From positions 1,240,001 through 1,304,000 of the forward strand of contig NZ_LR723670.1 in the NCBI RefSeq assembly GCF_902502825.2: 64,000 nt of DNA, read 5' to 3'. The notes beneath the pieces were generated by a model, which saw only the letters and a list, made by a program, of their open reading frames with translations, made no database searches and was not told where the DNA came from. How positions within the stretch are numbered: position 1 is the stretch's first letter; each line of letters begins with the position of its first letter. The position numbers and the translations under genes were made by a program. Positions 8,213 through 16,962 of this stretch are shown in pieces. The DNA is from Pseudorhizobium flavum. GTDB taxonomy: Bacteria > Pseudomonadota > Alphaproteobacteria > Rhizobiales > Rhizobiaceae.

Positions 8213-8650
8213 CTAATTTCCGAATCTGGCGGCAATTTCTCCGGCGAGTGTTGCGCCTTCGTTACGGTGGCGCTCTTCTGCCGTCCGTGCCGCGTCCGTG
8301 CATGTGGTATGAACGGCGGCGAAGGAACGGTAGCCGCGATTGAAGGCGGCCGTAAGGCGTTCGCGTCGTTCCGGCTCGCTTGCGGTATCTGCGTTCAGCA
8401 GATCCTGCATCGCTGTACGCCAGTCATCCGAAGTCTCTCCGCAAAGTGTCCGAAGGTAGTGCAGGGAACCGAGGATCTCGGCGAGCCGCGAAAGCTGCTG
8501 GTCGTAAGGTGCTGGCTTGTCTTCCTGAGCGGGCGCGATCGCGGGCCCGGTCGTGGCTGCGGGAGGCGCGGCCTCCTGCGCCGCCAGCGGCGGAATGACG
8601 AGCGTAATCAGGCTCAGGAGTGTCGCGCCGGCTAGCAGTCTTGAACGCAT
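8213..8650 (-). CDS. Exported TIGR02301-like protein
   Basis: A 145-residue secreted protein with a signal peptide (hydrophobic core ATLLSLITLVIPPLAAQ, probable cleavage after Ala near residue 24), then a Pro/Ala linker and a conserved domain opening LSRLAEILGSLHYLRTLCG. The domain has further Cys and Arg-rich helices (WRTAMQDLL, RRERLTAAFNRGYRSFAAVH). This matches my memory of the alphaproteobacterial TIGR02301 family, of unknown function. ATG 8650 is chosen because it begins directly at the signal peptide after GAGAG. It lies 23 bases downstream of the Nudix gene. Confidence 0.72.
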   Translation of the reverse strand: MRSRLLAGATLLSLITLVIPPLAAQEAAPPAATTGPAIAPAQEDKPAPYDQQLSRLAEILGSLHYLRTLCGETSDDWRTAMQDLLNADTASEPERRERLTAAFNRGYRSFAAVHTTCTDAARTAEERHRNEGATLAGEIAARFGN

Positions 8651-8673
8651 GGTCTCTCTCGCTGTGGCTCGGC

Positions 8674-9102
8674 TCAGCCCGGTCCTGCTGTTAGCTTCTC
8701 GACGCAATCGAGCACGCTTGCCGGAACCGGGAGCGCCCGAATCTCCTCCAGCGTATACCAGCCCTGGTCGACGGCATCATCCCCGGCAATGGCTTCCAAT
8801 GATGCGTCAGCACTCACCCGGAAGACCGACAGCAGGAAATGCGTCTCGATCATGCCATTCGCATTCTCGGTCTTGAGGTCGTAGGTGGCGAAGAGCATGG
8901 GGTCGCGTGCTTCGATGCCGGTCTCCTCGAAAAATTCTCGAAGCGCCGTCTGCTCCGGGCTTTCGCCCTGCTCGGTGCGACCACCTGGAAAGGCAAACAT
9001 GTCGGCCGCGGGCGGATTGCGCCGGCGGATCAGCAGGAAACGGCCATTTCGTTCCAGGATGGCGGAGGAGGCAAGGGCGGGCTGCGGCGGAGATGCTGTC
9101 AT
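8674..9102 (-). CDS. Nudix hydrolase
   Basis: A 142-residue pyrophosphohydrolase. The Nudix box is complete: G41-x5-E47-x7-R55-E56-x2-E59-E60-x-G62 (GGRTEQGESPEQTALREFFE, then ETG). Its short length and an N-terminal strand FLLIRRRNPPA point to the ADP-ribose pyrophosphatase/MutT-like group. The substrate cannot be assigned. It is the first gene of a short minus-strand pair with the exported protein at 8213. Confidence 0.9.
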   Translation of the reverse strand: MTASPPQPALASSAILERNGRFLLIRRRNPPAADMFAFPGGRTEQGESPEQTALREFFEETGIEARDPMLFATYDLKTENANGMIETHFLLSVFRVSADASLEAIAGDDAVDQGWYTLEEIRALPVPASVLDCVEKLTAGPG

Positions 9103-9174
9103 GCGAAGTTGTCCCTGGTCTTCCGTAGGCTAGAACGAATCGCGGGTAACGGGAACGGAGCGGACGAGAGAATA

Positions 9175-9498
9175 ATGAAGGCATATCTTCTCTTTTCCGT
9201 GGCGGCGCTTGCGGAGATCGCTGGCTGCTTCGCCTTCTGGGCTTGATGGCGGCTGGGCAAGCCGGTGTGGTGGCTGGTGCCGTGCATGATGTCGCTTGCC
9301 ATCTTCGCAGCAGCCCTCGCTCTTGTGCCGAGCGAGGCCGCCAGCCGAACCTACGCCGCCTATGGCGGCATCTATATCGTCGCCTCCATTCTGTGGCTTT
9401 GGCTGGTCGAGGGGCGTCTCCCGGATCGCTGGGACGTTTCCGGCGGCCTTGTATGCCTCGCCGGAACCACGCTCATCCTGTTCGGACCCCGGGCCTGA
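9175..9498 (+). pseudogene. ynfA-family small membrane protein gene interrupted by an in-frame TGA at codon 24
   Basis: Read as one frame, 9175-9498 encodes a YnfA/UPF0060 protein of the usual length (about 107 residues, four helices): MKAYLLFSVAALAEIAGCFA then FWA, stop, [12 protein letters not shown], and later [20 protein letters not shown] and [11 protein letters not shown]. Codon 24 (9244-9246) is TGA where the family normally has Trp (TGG), so a single G-to-A change explains the break. The frame is preserved on both sides. Possibilities are a recent nonsense mutation, a sequencing error, or readthrough. A restart at ATG 9286 would remove the first helix. Confidence 0.82.
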
Positions 9499-9540
9499 GC
9501 CTTCCTTGACCGCTTCCTAAGGTGGTGCGATGACAATTGC

Positions 9541-10296
9541 ATGTGTGGACGCTATGCGCTGACCGCGACGCCGGAAGATATTCTGCACTTCCTGAGCGTC
9601 ATCGACATTGAAGACTTCCCGGCACGCTTCAACATCGCGCCGACGCAGCCGATTCTCATTGTTGCCGCGGAGGACCATCACCAGCCGGGTAGCAACCTGC
9701 CGCCGCGACGTGCGCTCCTGGCGCGCTGGGGTTTCATTCCTGGCTGGGTCAAGGATGTCCGCAACTTTCCCCTGCTGATCAACGCGCGCGGGGAAACTGC
9801 CCAGGAAAAGGCATCCTTCCGCGGCGCCATGCGCCACCGGCGCATCCTCGTTCCTGCCTCGGGATTTTATGAATGGCGTCGGCCGGCCAAGGAAACAGGT
9901 CTGCCGGCACAGCCCTATTGGATCCGGCCCCGCAAGGGCGGACTCGTCGCGTTCGGTGGACTGATGGAGACCTATGCATCAGCGGACGGGTCCGAACTGG
10001 ATACTGCCGCCATTCTGACGACGAAGGCCAACGCAGCTATCGCGGGAATTCATGATCGCATGCCGGTCGTCATTCAGCCGGACGATTTCTCGCGATGGCT
10101 CGACTGCAAGACGCAGGAGCCGAGGGAGGTGGCCGACCTGATGCAACCTGCGCCGGACGACTTCTTCGAAGCCCTTCCGGTCTCCGATCTTGTCAACAAG
10201 GTCGCCAACATGGGTCAGGAACTCCAGAAGCCGATCATCCTGGCGGAACCCCAGGATCCGCCTCCCAAGGCTACCGCCCAGATGTCGCTCTTCTGA
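9541..10296 (+). CDS. SRAP-domain DNA-protein crosslink peptidase (HMCES/YedK family)
   Basis: A 251-residue protein that protects single-stranded DNA by forming a thiazolidine crosslink with abasic sites. The start is MCGRY, giving the catalytic Cys2 after Met removal. Other conserved residues are visible: Asn81 in INARGE, Glu111 in GFYEWR and His171 in HDRMPV. Length fits the family. AAGGTGG lies upstream of the ATG. It follows the broken ynfA gene and precedes the LysE-type gene by 27 bases. No LexA-type site was seen upstream. Confidence 0.94.
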   Translation: MCGRYALTATPEDILHFLSVIDIEDFPARFNIAPTQPILIVAAEDHHQPGSNLPPRRALLARWGFIPGWVKDVRNFPLLINARGETAQEKASFRGAMRHRRILVPASGFYEWRRPAKETGLPAQPYWIRPRKGGLVAFGGLMETYASADGSELDTAAILTTKANAAIAGIHDRMPVVIQPDDFSRWLDCKTQEPREVADLMQPAPDDFFEALPVSDLVNKVANMGQELQKPIILAEPQDPPPKATAQMSLF

Positions 10297-10323
10297 TTCA
10301 ATCCTGAACCTTGGAAGTCTTCC

Positions 10324-10935
10324 ATGCTCTCTGCAGCACTCTCTGGCTTCGCGCTCGGCGCCTCGCTCATCATCGCCATTGGCGCGCAGAATGCCTTCAT
10401 TCTCCGGCAGGGCCTGATCCGCAGCCACGTCTTCATCCTGTGCCTGATCTGCGCGCTGTCTGATGCCTTGCTCATAGCCGCGGGCGTTGCCGGCGTGGGG
10501 ACGATCGTCGCGCAATCGCCAACGCTGATCATGGTCGTCACGGTTGGCGGTGCGGTTTTCCTTGCCACTTATGCCTTCATGGCATTCCGCCGGGCCTGGC
10601 GGCCTACGGCCATGGCGGCGGGTAAGCCGGAAGGACTGCCGCTGAAGACAGCGGTGGCGACCTGCCTGGCCTTCACCTTCCTCAACCCGCACGTTTATCT
10701 CGATACTGTGGTTCTGCTGGGAAGCCTGTCTGCCGCTTTCGAAGGATCCGAACGTGCGGCCTATGGCGCGGGAGCCGTCGTCTCTTCCTTCGTCTGGTTC
10801 TTCGCCCTGGGCTACGGCGCCCGCCTTCTTGCGCCGCTGTTTGCCAGACCCGCCGCATGGCGGGTCCTGGATGTTCTGATCGGACTCGTGATGAGCCTAT
10901 TGTCGATCGGGCTGATCGTCAGCCTGGTCAAATAA
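10324..10935 (+). CDS. LysE/ArgO-type basic amino acid exporter
   Basis: A 203-residue inner-membrane protein with six hydrophobic segments. The N-terminus has the LysE signature, a Gly/Ala helix running into GAQNAFILRQG, and a second conserved stretch CLAFTFLNPHVYLDTVVLLG. ArgO/LysE proteins export arginine or lysine. No adjacent LysR-type (ArgP/LysG) regulator is present. It is probably cotranscribed with the SRAP gene. Length and motifs fit ArgO; substrate is inferred from family. Confidence 0.88.
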   Translation: MLSAALSGFALGASLIIAIGAQNAFILRQGLIRSHVFILCLICALSDALLIAAGVAGVGTIVAQSPTLIMVVTVGGAVFLATYAFMAFRRAWRPTAMAAGKPEGLPLKTAVATCLAFTFLNPHVYLDTVVLLGSLSAAFEGSERAAYGAGAVVSSFVWFFALGYGARLLAPLFARPAAWRVLDVLIGLVMSLLSIGLIVSLVK

Positions 10936-10941
10936 GCCTGA

Positions 10942-11070
10942 TCAGCCGGCAGGCTTCAGGACCTTCTTCGGCTTCAGCATTAGCGCTGCGGCGACGACCG
11001 CCTTCAGGGCCAGCGGCCGAAAAGGAGGCGTCTGCTCAGGTTTAGGGGCGGTAACGGAATCTTTGCTCAT
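10942..11070 (-). CDS. Small basic protein, 42 residues, unknown
   Basis: A short frame with GGAG six bases before ATG 11070 and stop at 10942-10944. The product opens MSKDSVTAPKPEQTPPFRP and has a short hydrophobic stretch (LALKAVVAAALMLKP) and a Lys-rich end (KPKKVLKPAG). It may associate with membranes. No family is recognised. The good ribosome binding site and non-random composition support it. Confidence 0.55.
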   Translation of the reverse strand: MSKDSVTAPKPEQTPPFRPLALKAVVAAALMLKPKKVLKPAG

Positions 11071-11147
11071 GGTGGTCTCCTCGCCATGCGATCTGGTCTT
11101 GCGGCAGAGGATCTTGTCTTCAAAGTCGGCGGAATAGTGGCGTAACG

Positions 11148-11167
11148 GCAGGCGCCCTTTCGCCTGC
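11148..11167 (-). terminator. GC-rich hairpin downstream of pssA
   Basis: GCAGGCG (11148-11154) pairs with CGCCTGC (11161-11167) around a six-base loop, about 50 bases past the pssA stop. No T-run follows on the minus strand, so it may be a factor-dependent terminator or an mRNA-stabilising fold. Confidence 0.35.
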
Positions 11168-11218
11168 TCGCTTTGGTCGCACCTTGAAGCGAAACTGATA
11201 CAAGCCTGCCGCAGTGCC

Positions 11219-12040
11219 TCAGACGGATGCGTTGTCGTCCTCGATCGTCAACGTACCGTACCGTCGCTGCCAAAGCCGCGCGCTGAACGGCAGGAAGGCG
11301 AGGTAGGCGAGGACGCTGACCACCAGCACCTGCCATGTGTAGCTCATCAGCAGCGCGACATAGAGGACGACCACCAGAAGGATGGGAAACATCAGGTCTC
11401 GGCGCACCTTCGTCTGGGACTTGCCTGACCAGACCGGCAGGCGGCTGACAAGCAGATAGCCGATCAGGATCGTGTACGCGACGCTGCCGTAGACGAATAC
11501 CGGGGAGGGATCCACACCGAGGAAACCCAGGTAGACCGGCAGCAGCACCAGCACCGCCCCGAGCGGAGCGGGCACGCCGACGAAGAACTCCGACTGCCAG
11601 GCCGCCTTTTCCTGACGCTCTTCCATGACGTTGAAACGTGCGAGCCGAAGCCCCGCGGCAATCGCGTAGAGGAGGGCTGCGATCCATCCGAAAGAGCGGG
11701 CATGGTCGAGCAGGAAAGCATAGGAGACAAGCGCCGGTGCGACGCCGAAGTTGATGATGTCGGCGAGCGAGTCCATCTGCACGCCGAAGCGGGAACTAGC
11801 CTTGAGAAGCCGCGCGACCCGCCCGTCGATGCCATCAAGGAAAGCAGCGAGCAGCACCATAGCCACCGCAAGTTCGTAGCGCCCCTCGAAGCCAAGCCGG
11901 ATGCCTGTCAGCCCGGCGCAGATGGCAAGAACCGTGATGAGGTTCGGCACCATCAGCCGCACGGGTATTTCCCGCAACCGGGGGCCCCGTCCGCTCGTGT
12001 CGGACCGCGGTGTCTCTGGCGGGGAAACGGGGCTCTCCAT
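11219..12040 (-). CDS. pssA: CDP-diacylglycerol-serine O-phosphatidyltransferase
   Basis: A 273-residue inner-membrane enzyme making phosphatidylserine from CDP-diacylglycerol and serine. The CDP-alcohol phosphotransferase motif is complete: Asp69, DG at 72-73, AR at 76-77, Gly86, Asp90 and Asp94 (DGIDGRVARLLKASSRFG, then MDSLAD). Multiple hydrophobic helices follow. It lies 15 bases downstream of psd on the same strand, so the two steps from CDP-DAG to phosphatidylethanolamine are one operon. The hydrophilic N-terminal 22 residues are variable, so ATG 12040 could be slightly long. Confidence 0.94.
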   Translation of the reverse strand: MESPVSPPETPRSDTSGRGPRLREIPVRLMVPNLITVLAICAGLTGIRLGFEGRYELAVAMVLLAAFLDGIDGRVARLLKASSRFGVQMDSLADIINFGVAPALVSYAFLLDHARSFGWIAALLYAIAAGLRLARFNVMEERQEKAAWQSEFFVGVPAPLGAVLVLLPVYLGFLGVDPSPVFVYGSVAYTILIGYLLVSRLPVWSGKSQTKVRRDLMFPILLVVVLYVALLMSYTWQVLVVSVLAYLAFLPFSARLWQRRYGTLTIEDDNASV

Positions 12041-12055
12041 GCGCTCTCCTCTTGC

Positions 12056-12757
12056 TTAGCTGCGGCGGCTGATGGTCGGACCCTTGATCGAGCCGAATTC
12101 GGCAATGACGGTCTCGCCACCATAGGTCATCTGGCCGACGGACACGCGCGGCTGCGCCGTCGCCGGCAGCAGGACGTCGAGACGGGAGCCGAAGCGGATG
12201 AGCCCGAAGCGTTCGCCGGCATTCAGTGGCTCGGTCGGTTTCACCCAGCAGACGATGCGGCGCGCGACGAGGCCGGCGATCTGCACGACGCCGATCTTGC
12301 CGTGATGCGTCTCGATGACCATCCCGTTGCGCTCGTTGTCTTCGCTCGCCTTGTCAAGTTCGGCATTGATGAATTGGCCCGCCCGATACTGGATCTCCGT
12401 CACCTGTCCCCGCATGGGGGAGCGGTTGATGTGGCAGTCGAAGACGTTCATGAAAACGGAAATGCGCAGCATCGGCTCGCTGCCGAGATTGAGTTCAGCT
12501 GGCGGCACCACCATCTGGACGGACGAGACGCGGCCGTCTGCGGGACTCAGAACGAGATCGTCATCCTGCGGCACGACGCGTTCGGGGTCACGGAAGAAAT
12601 AGGCGCACCAGAGCGTTAGCACGAGGCCGATCCAGAACAGCGGCTCGGCAATCCAGCCGAGGATCAGCGATGCGATGAAGAAAGCCGCAACGAAAACGTA
12701 GCCTTCCTTGTGGATCGGCACGAGCGTATTGCGAATGGTGTCGAACAGATTGATCAA
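12056..12757 (-). CDS. psd: Phosphatidylserine decarboxylase (pyruvoyl enzyme), TTG start
   Basis: A 233-residue proenzyme that decarboxylates phosphatidylserine to phosphatidylethanolamine. N-terminal [20 protein letters not shown] and the membrane segment [13 protein letters not shown] are typical of the short PSD class. The self-cleavage Gly-Ser that becomes the pyruvoyl group is in [11 protein letters not shown] (about Gly190-Ser191). The start is TTG at 12757: AGGAG lies seven bases upstream and no ATG is available at a sensible position. It is followed by pssA. Confidence 0.93.
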   Translation of the reverse strand: MINLFDTIRNTLVPIHKEGYVFVAAFFIASLILGWIAEPLFWIGLVLTLWCAYFFRDPERVVPQDDDLVLSPADGRVSSVQMVVPPAELNLGSEPMLRISVFMNVFDCHINRSPMRGQVTEIQYRAGQFINAELDKASEDNERNGMVIETHHGKIGVVQIAGLVARRIVCWVKPTEPLNAGERFGLIRFGSRLDVLLPATAQPRVSVGQMTYGGETVIAEFGSIKGPTISRRS

Positions 12758-12877
12758 CCCGGATCTCCTCAAGATGTCAGCTTTCGCTGACTACAGGCAA
12801 ACAGTTTGGGGGGCAATGCGGTTCCGCCGCATCCACCGGGGACATGTATCTGCGTATCGGATGCGCCTGCATGGCCC

Positions 12878-13006
12878 TCATTGTGGATCGACCCATCCAA
12901 GCCAGGTCGTGAGCGCCAGCAGCGGCGAACCGTAGAAGATCAGCACGAGCGCATAGGCAAGCGCGACGGCGCCGGCAATCATCATCCGCTTGGTCGAATA
13001 TCTCAT
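12878..13006 (-). CDS. Small single-span membrane protein, 42 residues
   Basis: ATG 13006 to stop 12878. A basic N-terminus (RYSTKRMM) precedes one hydrophobic helix (IAGAVALAYALVLIFYG), then a short tail ending TTWLGWVDPQ. The positive-inside pattern suggests a single-pass inner-membrane peptide. It starts 13 bases after the Atm1-type exporter stop and is probably cotranscribed with it. No family is recognised. Confidence 0.55.
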   Translation of the reverse strand: MRYSTKRMMIAGAVALAYALVLIFYGSPLLALTTWLGWVDPQ

Positions 13007-13019
13007 CCTATCCGGCCCT

Positions 13020-14909
13020 TCATTCTGCCGCGGGAGCGCCGCGAGCGATAACGCCCATGTCGTCGCTCTCCCGGACCTTCCTCAGCTGTTCTTCGGCCTG
13101 CGTTGCCTCACGCTGGCGGTTCCACATGGAGGCATAGAGACCGTCCTGGGCGAGCAGGTCTGCATGGGTGCCGCGTTCGGCTATGCCGCCGTCGCGTAGC
13201 ACGATGATCTCATCGGCATTGATGACCGTGGACAGCCTGTGGGCGATCACCAGCGTCGTCCGGTTCTTCGACACGACGTCCAGCGCCGCCTGTATCTCAT
13301 GCTCCGTCGTGGTATCCAGCGCGGAAGTCGCCTCGTCGAGGATGAGGATCGGCGGAGCCTTGAGGATCGTCCGGGCAATTGCCACGCGCTGCTTTTCGCC
13401 GCCCGAAAGCTTCAGTCCCCGTTCGCCGACCATCGTGTCGTACCCATGCGGCAGGCTCTCGATGAACGTCCCGATTTGCGCCACCTCGGCAGCGGCGGTG
13501 ACCTCATCCTCGGTTGCCCCCGGGCGGCCGTAGCGGATGTTGTAGGCGATGGTGTCGTTGAAGAGGACCGTATCCTGCGGCACCATCCCGATCACAGCCC
13601 GAAGCGACTTCTGGGTCACTCCGCGGATGTCCTGACCATCGATGGTGATGGCGCCCGCCTGGACGTCGTAGAAGCGGTAGAGAAGGCGCGAGATCGTCGA
13701 CTTGCCGGCACCCGAGGGCCCGACGATCGCGACCGTCTTTCCGGCCGGCACCTCGAACGAGATGCCCTTGAGGATCGGCCGTTCCGGATCATAGGAAAAG
13801 TGGACGTCGCGGAAGGCGAGGGCACCCTGGCGGATCTGCAACGGCTGGGCGTCCGGCTTGTCGACCACTTCCGCCTCGACCTCCAGGAGGTCGAACATCT
13901 GCTCGATATCTGTCAGCCCCTGGCGGATTTCGCGGTAGACGAAGCCGATGAAGTTGAGCGGCACGGAAAGCTGCAGCAGCAGTGCATTGACGAAGACGAA
14001 ATCGCCGATGGTCTGCTCGCCCCGCTGGACGGCCATGGCAGACATCACCATCATCACCGTCATGCCGAGGCCGAAGATGACGCCCTGGCCGAAGTTGAGC
14101 CAGCCAAGCGAGGTCCAGACCTGTGTTGCCGACTTCTCGTAGCGCGCCATGGAGGCATCGAAGCGCCGTGCTTCCATCTCCTCGTTGCCGAAATACTTCA
14201 CGGTCTCGAAGTTGAGGAGCGAATCGATTGCCTTGGTATTGGCGTCCGTGTCGCTGTCGTTCATCGACCGGCGGATGGCGATGCGCCAATCGCTCGCCCG
14301 CACCGTGAACCAGACATAGGCCCACACTGTCACGGCGGTGATGGCGACGTAGGAGAAGCCGTAGCTCAGCCAGAAGATCACCGCGGTCAGCAGGAACTCG
14401 ATGAAGGTGGGCACTGAGTTGAGAATGGTAAAGCGGACGATGGTCTCGATGCCCTTCGTGCCGCGCTCGATGATGCGCGACAGGCCGCCGGTCTTGCGCT
14501 CCAGGTGGAAGCGCAGCGACAGCTTGTGCATGTGCACGAAGGTCTTGTAGGCGAGCTGCCGCACGGCATGTTGGCCGACGCTGGCGAACAGCGCATCGCG
14601 CAACTGGTTGAGGCCCACCTGGAATATGCGGGTGAGGTTGTAGGCGATCACCAGCACGACGGCGCCGAGAAGGAAGGCCGGCAGTATACCGGCCATGTCA
14701 AGTCTGCCATTCAGTGCATCAGTGGCCCACTTGAAGAAGTAGGGGACACCGAGCAGGACGAGCTTGGCGAGAAACAGGAAGACGGTTGCCCAGATCACGC
14801 GGCGTTTCAGGTCGCCGCGTCCGCGTGGCCACATATAGGGCCACAGGTTCACCAGCGTCCCGAGCGGATTGCTGGAATCCGCCGAAACGGTCTTCTTTGC
14901 TACTGCCAT
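13020..14909 (-). CDS. Atm1/HMT1-type ABC exporter (permease-ATPase fusion)
   Basis: A 629-residue half-transporter: six-helix membrane domain (about 35-330) and C-terminal ATPase. Walker A GPSGAGKS is at 397-404, signature LSGGEKQ at 501-507, and ILILDEATSALD at 521-532. Membrane-domain stretches such as ERGTKGIETIVRF, NFETVKYFGNEEME and GDFVFVNALLLQLSVPLNF are diagnostic of the ABCB7/Atm1/HMT1 group, which exports glutathione-linked species for Fe-S or heavy-metal homeostasis. The cargo in this organism is inferred from family. Confidence 0.92.
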   Translation of the reverse strand: MAVAKKTVSADSSNPLGTLVNLWPYMWPRGRGDLKRRVIWATVFLFLAKLVLLGVPYFFKWATDALNGRLDMAGILPAFLLGAVVLVIAYNLTRIFQVGLNQLRDALFASVGQHAVRQLAYKTFVHMHKLSLRFHLERKTGGLSRIIERGTKGIETIVRFTILNSVPTFIEFLLTAVIFWLSYGFSYVAITAVTVWAYVWFTVRASDWRIAIRRSMNDSDTDANTKAIDSLLNFETVKYFGNEEMEARRFDASMARYEKSATQVWTSLGWLNFGQGVIFGLGMTVMMVMSAMAVQRGEQTIGDFVFVNALLLQLSVPLNFIGFVYREIRQGLTDIEQMFDLLEVEAEVVDKPDAQPLQIRQGALAFRDVHFSYDPERPILKGISFEVPAGKTVAIVGPSGAGKSTISRLLYRFYDVQAGAITIDGQDIRGVTQKSLRAVIGMVPQDTVLFNDTIAYNIRYGRPGATEDEVTAAAEVAQIGTFIESLPHGYDTMVGERGLKLSGGEKQRVAIARTILKAPPILILDEATSALDTTTEHEIQAALDVVSKNRTTLVIAHRLSTVINADEIIVLRDGGIAERGTHADLLAQDGLYASMWNRQREATQAEEQLRKVRESDDMGVIARGAPAAE

Positions 14910-15019
14910 CTAAGTCTCCGGAAGGCGGCTTCCGCCTGTTGCGGACTTAAGGTGCGGGCACAGGCGATGCAAGAGGACGCGACCGGGAGCGGGTCTGTGC
15001 AAGGCCGGAAAGGAAATGT

Positions 15020-15046
15020 CCCGACCTTGAACATATCAGGGTCGGG
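15020..15046 (-). terminator. Hairpin just after the LysM-protein gene
   Basis: CCCGACC (15020-15026) pairs with GGTCGGG (15040-15046) around a 13-base loop, immediately downstream of the LysM-protein stop at 15049 on the minus strand. The following minus-strand bases are mixed C/T without a clean T-run. Confidence 0.5.
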
Positions 15047-15048
15047 GG

Positions 15049-16806
15049 TTAGCGCTGCTGCTTCTGCAGGCGCTTGCGGTGCAGTTCTTCCGCATCCGGG
15101 AGCGCCTCGTCCGGCACGCCGAAGATCTGGCCGGGCTCGATCAGGTCCGGATTGTTGATCAGGTCCTGGTTGGCTAGGTAGATCGTGGTGTAGCGGACGC
15201 CCTGGCCGTAGACCCGCCGGGAAATCTGCCACAGCGTGTCGCCGCGGCGGATGATGACGGAATTGCGCGCCTGCGTCAGCGGTGCCTGCTCAATGGTCTT
15301 AGGGCCTGTCGCCGCCGCCTGTTCGGAGGCTCCGTTACCGATGTCACCACTCTCGGCGATCACCGGTCCTACGGCGGCTTCGATTGTTGAAGCGAGCTCG
15401 GGAAGCGCAGTTCCGACAGCCTCTGGCTGAGCCGGAAGGCCATCGATCGCCGCTAGCGCCTCGCCGGCCTGTCTTGCGGCTTGGTCGACTATGTCGCGCG
15501 CATCCGCGCTTGCCCCGGCCGGCAGCCGGTATTCGGATAGCGACTTGAGCGCGATGACGGTGCCTGACCGTGCCGCGGCGAGTTCTTCCGCGGAGGGCTG
15601 CCTTCCGTTCTCATAGAGTCCCTTCAGCAGGGCGAATGCCCGTGCGGCTTCGTTGCGAAGTTTGTCGAAAGCGCCGTCATCGATCGCCGAGACCGAGCCT
15701 GGGCCATTCTGCCCGGCTACGGCCGCGACCTGGGCACCAGCCGGACGGTTGAACGGAACCTCGACGCGAAGCGCGGTCTTGCCTGCGCCGTCCATCAGTT
15801 CGACCGCGATCGTATGATTGCCGACCGGCAGATCGATGACACCCTCGATGACGAAGTTGCCGTCATTCGTGGCCTTGGCCCGCCCGACGGTCTGGTCGTT
15901 GGCAAAACCCAGAAGGGAAGCGCCGGAGGGGGCGCGACCGGCGATGAACAGGCGGCTGCCTTCGATCTCGACGGCGCTGATCTGAATATCGGCCACAGGA
16001 GTCTGAGCACGGGGCGATTCGGGCGCGGCGGCCGGAAGGGTCGGTGAGATCGGTGGCGCCGTAGCAACGAGGTCGGAGGCGGCGCCGGGCAGTTCGGGAA
16101 ATGCAGGCGACGCGTTGCCGGTATCGACGGACGCTAAATCCGCATCCGTGTTGCCCGCTGCCGGAACGTTTATCAGGCGGCTGGCCTTGCCCGGCTTGGT
16201 GACCATGGCGAGCAGCTTGCCATCCTCGGTTTCCGGTACCGAGACGGTCGCTGTTTCATCGGAGAGTACCGTCTCGCCATTCTTGCCGGTCGCGCGCAGG
16301 ACCAGTTGATGGTCGCCGGCCGGCAAGGGCTGATCGAGCACAATCGCGAAATCTCCGCTTGGGCCTGCCTTGATGGCGGCGATGATCTTGTCGCCGGCTG
16401 CGACCTCGACCGTCGCATCGGGTTCAGCACGGCCGGCGATCACGGTGGACCCGTTCGGCTCGACACGCAGGACATCGAATGCGGGTGCGGCGGAAGTTGC
16501 GGGTGCCTGCGATGCCGCCTCGGGGACGGGAGCAGAGGCAGGCGGCTGTGGGGCGTCGGCAGGGGTGGCAATCGGCGGCGCCGAGGCGACGTCGGTCGAG
16601 GCGCCCGTCGCCGGTGCAGCGCTTCCGATCTCCGTCTCCTGTTTCTGGGTCACCGCCTCCTTGACCGTCTCGCCGGCTTCGTTGATCTTGTCAGTGATTT
16701 GCTGGCCTTCGTCGGAGATCCTGGGCAGCACGAAGAAGACCATCAGCAGCGTCGCGACTGCGAGTACGGAAAGAGCCAGCCAGCCGGCGCGGTTTCTCAT
16801 GTTCAT
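15049..16806 (-). CDS. Membrane-anchored LysM protein with two Ig-like repeats
   Basis: A 585-residue envelope protein. An uncleaved N-terminal anchor (residues about 8-28) is followed by a low-complexity Ala/Pro/Glu region. Two Ig-like repeats come next: about 105-190 (VIAGRAEPDATVEVAAGD) and about 275-355 (LFIAGRAPSGASLLGFAND), sharing the pattern 'I-A-G-R-A-x-P...'. A helical region leads to a C-terminal LysM domain at about 515-564 (RRGDTLWQISRRVYGQG) that should bind peptidoglycan. The tail is Lys/Arg/Gln-rich. This layout is seen in rhizobial LysM proteins; precise function is unknown. ATG 16806 or the second ATG at 16800 may be used. Confidence 0.87.
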   Translation of the reverse strand: MNMRNRAGWLALSVLAVATLLMVFFVLPRISDEGQQITDKINEAGETVKEAVTQKQETEIGSAAPATGASTDVASAPPIATPADAPQPPASAPVPEAASQAPATSAAPAFDVLRVEPNGSTVIAGRAEPDATVEVAAGDKIIAAIKAGPSGDFAIVLDQPLPAGDHQLVLRATGKNGETVLSDETATVSVPETEDGKLLAMVTKPGKASRLINVPAAGNTDADLASVDTGNASPAFPELPGAASDLVATAPPISPTLPAAAPESPRAQTPVADIQISAVEIEGSRLFIAGRAPSGASLLGFANDQTVGRAKATNDGNFVIEGVIDLPVGNHTIAVELMDGAGKTALRVEVPFNRPAGAQVAAVAGQNGPGSVSAIDDGAFDKLRNEAARAFALLKGLYENGRQPSAEELAAARSGTVIALKSLSEYRLPAGASADARDIVDQAARQAGEALAAIDGLPAQPEAVGTALPELASTIEAAVGPVIAESGDIGNGASEQAAATGPKTIEQAPLTQARNSVIIRRGDTLWQISRRVYGQGVRYTTIYLANQDLINNPDLIEPGQIFGVPDEALPDAEELHRKRLQKQQR

Positions 16807-16962
16807 TCGTCTCCGGGCGGATGTGCCACCAGTTCGGATTACCCGTTTCCTGCTGGCTTAACAAGCTTTTCGCTCTTCGCGGGCTTGCCGTTCCGGCCGT
16901 TTCCCGCCACTTTTGCAGATGACCGCATTCGCGGCTCGCTCTCATGTTCGTTTCTGGAGTCG

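Noticed and set aside
13616..14325. Other-frame open stretches inside the Atm1-type exporter gene
   Set aside because: They are shadows of a gene with complete ABC motifs and have Arg/Pro/Ser-biased products.
16306..16962. Upstream extension of the LOG-family gene
   Set aside because: The extra 219 codons are antisense to the LysM-protein gene and have low-complexity Arg/Gly composition; the family fold starts at 16963.
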